Assembly (NCBI GenBank): GCA_021234155.1
Contig: JAJEKV010000049.1
Coordinates: 10,516,292 to 10,580,291, forward strand
Source of the DNA: Isoetes taiwanensis
Lineage: Eukaryota > Streptophyta > Lycopodiopsida > Isoetales > Isoetaceae
Direction of reading: 5' to 3'
Length of the DNA stretch: 64,000 nt
The position numbers and the translations under genes are program-made. This document shows positions 60,244 through 64,000 of this stretch, one piece after another (the first letter of the stretch is position 1; each line of letters opens with the position of its first letter). The notes below the pieces were generated by a model that saw only the letters and a list, made by a program, of their open reading frames with translations, ran no database searches and was not told the origin of the DNA.

Positions 60244-63025
60244 CTAATTCTTCTGCAGCTGAAAGCAACACAAATAAAAGTATATTTTAGGCCTTATTTT
60301 CTCAAAATTTAGGATGTTGAAGAGGATAGCTAGGCAATTTCCATGCTCTAGGATGATCTTCCCTGTTTCCAAGTCCATAGTGGCATTGAGATGGCCATCA
60401 GTGATGACCAATTGATCGGTAGCCCAATAGTGAATGCTCTTAGCTTGGCGGAGAAAGGGTCGTCCAACCAGCATTTCATAATCACCTGGGTCTTCACCAT
60501 CTTTCCAGACCCCAAATTTCAAGGGGAATTGGAGATCACCAATATTAATGTGAAGGAGAGGTGTGACGCCTTGAGGGCGCGTGATATGACCATTGGCCAA
60601 CTTGATGTCATAGAGGGCACGACAGAGTTGCGTAATGCCCAATTGCCTTCAAAGCTTATCAGTAATGAGATTGACGGCACTCCCGCCATCAATTTGCACA
60701 TGATTGACCTGATGATTGCCCACCGTGGCATGTACCTTAGGAGTTCAAGTAGCCACTGCCTCTACCATCACCGTGGGTAGAGGCAGCTGATCTTTGAGAG
60801 CAGGACAGAGTTTGAGTATAGTTGCAAGGCTCAAAGGAATCTTAATTTTGGCAAGCTCTTCTTGAAGTTCCAGGGGAACATGAGAAAATGAATCAGCAGG
60901 ATCCAAAGAGGCTGGAGTCTGAGGTAATGAAGCTGAAACCTCCTTGAGAAGCTCCACCTCTGCAGCAATATTTGGATATGTCTGAGAGCGAGAGGGGTTT
61001 GATGAAGCCAGTGTTGCCTGATTGTGCTGGGCACGCGTGGTGGCATGAACATTTGCAAGGGTGCGACCTTCAGTAGCTTGCATGAGCTTGAGGATACTCT
61101 GGCGGACTTTGGGCATAACATGAGGCATGAGTGCATCGAGATCAGGTGGAAAGTGGACCTTTTTTTATCATCATATGGAATGGTGTCGACTGCAAACGCA
61201 GGTTGCGTGTCATGAGAAAGGATAGTCAAGGGACGGGAGGCCCTGTTTTGGTGCGAAACCAAGCCAACCCAATTTGATTGTTGCAATGGAGGATTTAGAG
61301 CCTGGTAAATTTCTTCCTGAGCTTGTTGATTCATGGGAGGAGTAGACGATGCGGCTGGTTGATGTCGTGATTGCTGAGGCGACCGTGGTGGCTTTCTCAA
61401 AACAGGACGTGGTCCTTGTTTGCCATTGGCAATCCAAAGTTGATACGCCGTGAGTCGGACTGAGGTGGTTTGATTGGTACCTGGAAGTTGTACTTGTACC
61501 TGAGGAAGTTGAGGACATGTCGTGGTGGTATGACCCCATTCTAAGCAATGATAGCACTGAGCTTTAGAAGGATCAAAAGGTGGACGTGATCCAGGATTTT
61601 GAGCTTGCTGAGATTGTTGACTGGTTGATACTGCTGAGGGGGGTATGATTTTTGCTGTGATGGCATGGTCTGCACTTGGTAAACCATTTTTTGTCGGAAA
61701 GGTGTGGGGTGTGCACGAGTACATTCTTCAGTAGCGTAGTTGCACATGTTACACCTTTTACAATGAGGAGGACCACTGGTGGAATTGCACTCATTGGCAA
61801 GATGTCCTTGATATTTACAGATGTGGCACCAAATCTGACTGCGTTGCGGGGCAGATTGTTGAGGCTGAACTGTAGTCTGAGGAACCATAACAGAAGGCAT
61901 GAAAGGTAATCCATGGGAGGAAACGTTGACTGAGTGATTAACTAATTCAATAGCCTGCTCCAAGGTCTTGGGTCGCAAGTATTCAGTCATGAGACGAATA
62001 GCAGGTGGGAGTCCCTACAGAAACCAGACCAGAATCTGGCTTTGCGTGGGGTACTCTTGGAGTTTGCTGATGAGGATGTGAAGGCATCCGCAAAATCACG
62101 GGCAGACTCCGTGGGCTCTTGCTGCAAATCATTGAGTTGCTTAAGAAGAAGTTGATCGTCATCTGTGGTACCATAGTGTAAGAGAAATGCTGTTTTCATC
62201 TCCGGCCAGTCTTGTTTCCAGTGACTTTTGTTGGCCATGAGCCATTGATGAGAGGCGCCTCGCAGCGTGGTGGAAAAAATATGGAACTTGAGTTGAGGTT
62301 GATCGTGGCTATTCAGGACAGCTAATGCCTCGAATTCTTCCATGTGTGCTTGAGTGCTTTGATCCAATGGTTTTTCTTTTGTGTTGCCGAAGGTGGGGTA
62401 CGTCAGCTTGAGAGTTGGAAAAGAGGATAGAGACGGATCTTGCGCATAAACAGGCTGAGCATAAGCCTAAACATAGGCGTGGGGCACAGCCGTGGGGTGG
62501 AAATGAGGTGGCATTGGAACTGAAAAACCAGGAGGGCCGGATAGAGGAGCATCCTGGGGCGAAGGAGCATGTGAGCCTTCCTCATTAAGCTTGAGATCTG
62601 AGAGATGATAGGGTATTTTGAAATGAAGGAGAGTGCGGATATTCATGGACCTGGGGAGGGCCAAAGGAGACATGTTGATAACCCATCCCAGGGGGAGAGG
62701 AGGGTTGTGAAGGCAAAGGGGTGTGACCTGAGGGGATGTGAATGTAGGTACTTTCCGGAGTGTGAAAATAAGGCGGAGGAGGTTGAACTGGTGTCTGATG
62801 GGGCGACTGAGGTTGAGAGCAATGTTTACAGGCTGGGGGAGAGCCGGGACGAGAATTAACACGAGGTGTAGGTGGCGCCGACTGAGTGCGTGAGCAGATA
62901 CGGACACCCTCGATATCATAAGTAGCGTCATACATGTCTCGGGCAACTGCTCGATGCTGATGGCGCTCCAAGCGAGACGCCGTCTGACAGAGGAGTTCTT
63001 CAGGGGTGAAAGCACGAGTAGACAT
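60244..63025 (-). mobile_element. Ty3/gypsy-like gag-protease region, no RT
   Basis: From 63025 the minus strand reads MSTRAFTPEELLCQTASRLE and a proline-rich N-terminus, then TLKLTYPTFGNTKEKPLDQS and FHIFSTTLRGASHQWLMANK (a retrotransposon gag domain), CHICKYQGHLANEC and CYHCLEWGHTTTTC (CCHC knuckles), and a retropepsin-like protease VQIDGGSAVNLITDKL, then YEMLVGRPFLRQA. Frameshifts separate 62585-63025, 61987-62367, 61541-61990, 60831-61724 and 60244-60642. The protease site is D-G-G-S, as in several plant gypsy elements. Reverse transcriptase and integrase should follow below 60244 but are absent, so it is 3'-truncated. Confidence 0.75.
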
Positions 63026-63569
63026 GGAGAAAGAAAGAAAAGTAGATCCGGCAATCGGCGACAGTGTTTAGGGTCTGGGTTCAGGAACTCCTACAAGACA
63101 GCCCTCTGTGGGGACCCTTGGATCAAACAGGAGAATCCGGGAGCTGTGTCACGCGGGATTTGCAAAAGAACAAGAGAAGTGAGGAAAAGAAGATAAAGCA
63201 AATGAGACACAATGATGTGAATGAGACTTCTTGATATCAATCAGAACACATGAGCTCTCGCAATCGAGAGAAAAAAAGACTAGAGATAAGAACCAAAAAC
63301 TCATCTAGCCTTCGAATGCTAGCTCTACTCATATATACAATACAATGGCCTCTGGCCCAATATAGTCACTTTGGCAGATCTCGGTGCCGACTCCTGAAAG
63401 GAGGCCTGATTTGCAGGAATGCTGGCGGTGCCTCTTGAAGTGCCTGGAATCACGCTGACGCTGATGGGCCGTCATTTGTCTGTTCTCTGCTTCTTCTTTG
63501 GCTGAGTCTTGGGCGTGGTCTTCTGCGTGGTCTTGGGCGGGGGTCTTGATGACTGACCTTGACCTGGAT
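63026..63569. other. Possible leader/LTR sequence, not defined
   Basis: It lies upstream of the gypsy-like gag (minus strand) and of the copia piece (plus strand). No primer site or LTR end was identified. Confidence 0.3.
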
Positions 63570-64000
63570 TAGGTGCCTTGTTCCTGGTCTGTTCCGAGGT
63601 GTGCATGAATAGTCTTGTACCAGGACGTACAGGACTAACAAGAGGAACATCAACAATTAATATAACTCGAGAGGTGGATGCTGAGCAGAATCATGAGAAA
63701 GAACAAGGCGATGAAGAGGTAAACCCATTTGTCTTATCAACTTGTGAAGCTAATAAATGCTTTTCTAATGGTGAGACCGATGTATTTATAGTTGATAGTG
63801 GAGCTGAATGATCAGTAGTGAACTCTGCTGACCTTCTGAGTAGTGTTTGTTCTAGTAAACATTTGAGTCATGTACAGTTAAGAAATGGATATTTGCAGGA
63901 GGTAATCGAAAAAGACATGCTGCAATTATTCAATTTGCAAGGAAATGGTGTGGATATTTCCAATGTCTTGTGTGTTCCTGGTTTATATAAAAACCTTATA
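63570..64000 (+). pseudogene. Ty1/copia protease and pre-integrase, partial at window edge
   Basis: The translation gives TDVFIVDSGAE (D-S-G protease site), a TGA, SVVNSADLLSS, then LQLFNLQGNGVDISNVLCVPGLYKNLI, parallel to the copia copy at 46376-45810. It continues beyond the window. The in-frame stop right after the active site suggests an inactive copy. Confidence 0.7.

Overview
The window is nuclear DNA from a land plant with a large, repeat-filled genome. One gene is clearly intact: an intronless plastid-type geranylgeranyl diphosphate synthase at 30359-31507. Nearly everything else is transposable-element sequence, usually decayed and often nested, plus a few broken exons of plant genes. 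A non-seed plant (fern, lycophyte or bryophyte) is my guess from the element families and the low density of genes; the sequence does not prove it.

Layout. 1-8490: an LTR fragment, a long hairpin (MITE-like) next to a methyltransferase-like remnant, a LINE 3' end, a two-exon gene remnant on the minus strand (3432-3857), degenerate tandem repeats, and two exons of an FHA-domain gene of the DAWDLE/SNIP1 type (7750-8029). 8491-18316: a complete LTR retrotransposon on the minus strand with 1.57-kb LTRs, a 5-bp target duplication (GCTCC), a tRNA-iMet primer site and a 6.7-kb interior with no recognisable pol gene, so a LARD-like non-autonomous element. 18540-25690: a second LINE family (endonuclease plus reverse transcriptase) split inside its RT domain by a 4.46-kb DNA transposon (19733-24197). 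That transposon carries a decayed DDE-type transposase on the plus strand and, on the minus strand, sequence resembling an FCP1-type phosphatase and a RING-like zinc finger.

25690-38840: mostly AT-rich intergenic DNA and LINE copies, with the synthase gene in the middle and a cluster of foldback and tandem repeats just upstream of it. 38841-44150: two related LTR retrotransposon 5' halves in tandem. Each has a long LTR, a leader with two big hairpins, and a gag-like ORF. In the better-preserved copy the ORF starts with the first eight residues of the histone H3 tail (ARTKQTAR). 44150-47450: a Ty1/copia element on the minus strand, internally rearranged and hit by a SINE. 47690-50400: a possible organelle-derived tRNA-bearing piece, a LINE 3' end and a KANADI-like exon remnant. 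50400-58720: a purine-rich, gene-free tract with 155-bp direct repeats 6.7 kb apart and an array of 26-bp palindromes. 58720-64000: another copy of the LINE-associated RNA structure, a Ty3/gypsy gag-protease region on the minus strand, and the start of a copia protease region running off the end.

The most unusual signals are: (1) the exact histone H3 N-terminal mimic at the start of a retrotransposon gag; (2) a conserved structured RNA module at LINE 3' ends whose closing helix changes sequence while staying paired, followed by tails made of a different short repeat in each copy; (3) paired leader hairpins with palindromic tips, plus a covarying hairpin at LTR ends; and (4) a DNA transposon apparently carrying phosphatase and RING-like cargo. 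All family assignments come from reading translations by eye; no database search was possible.
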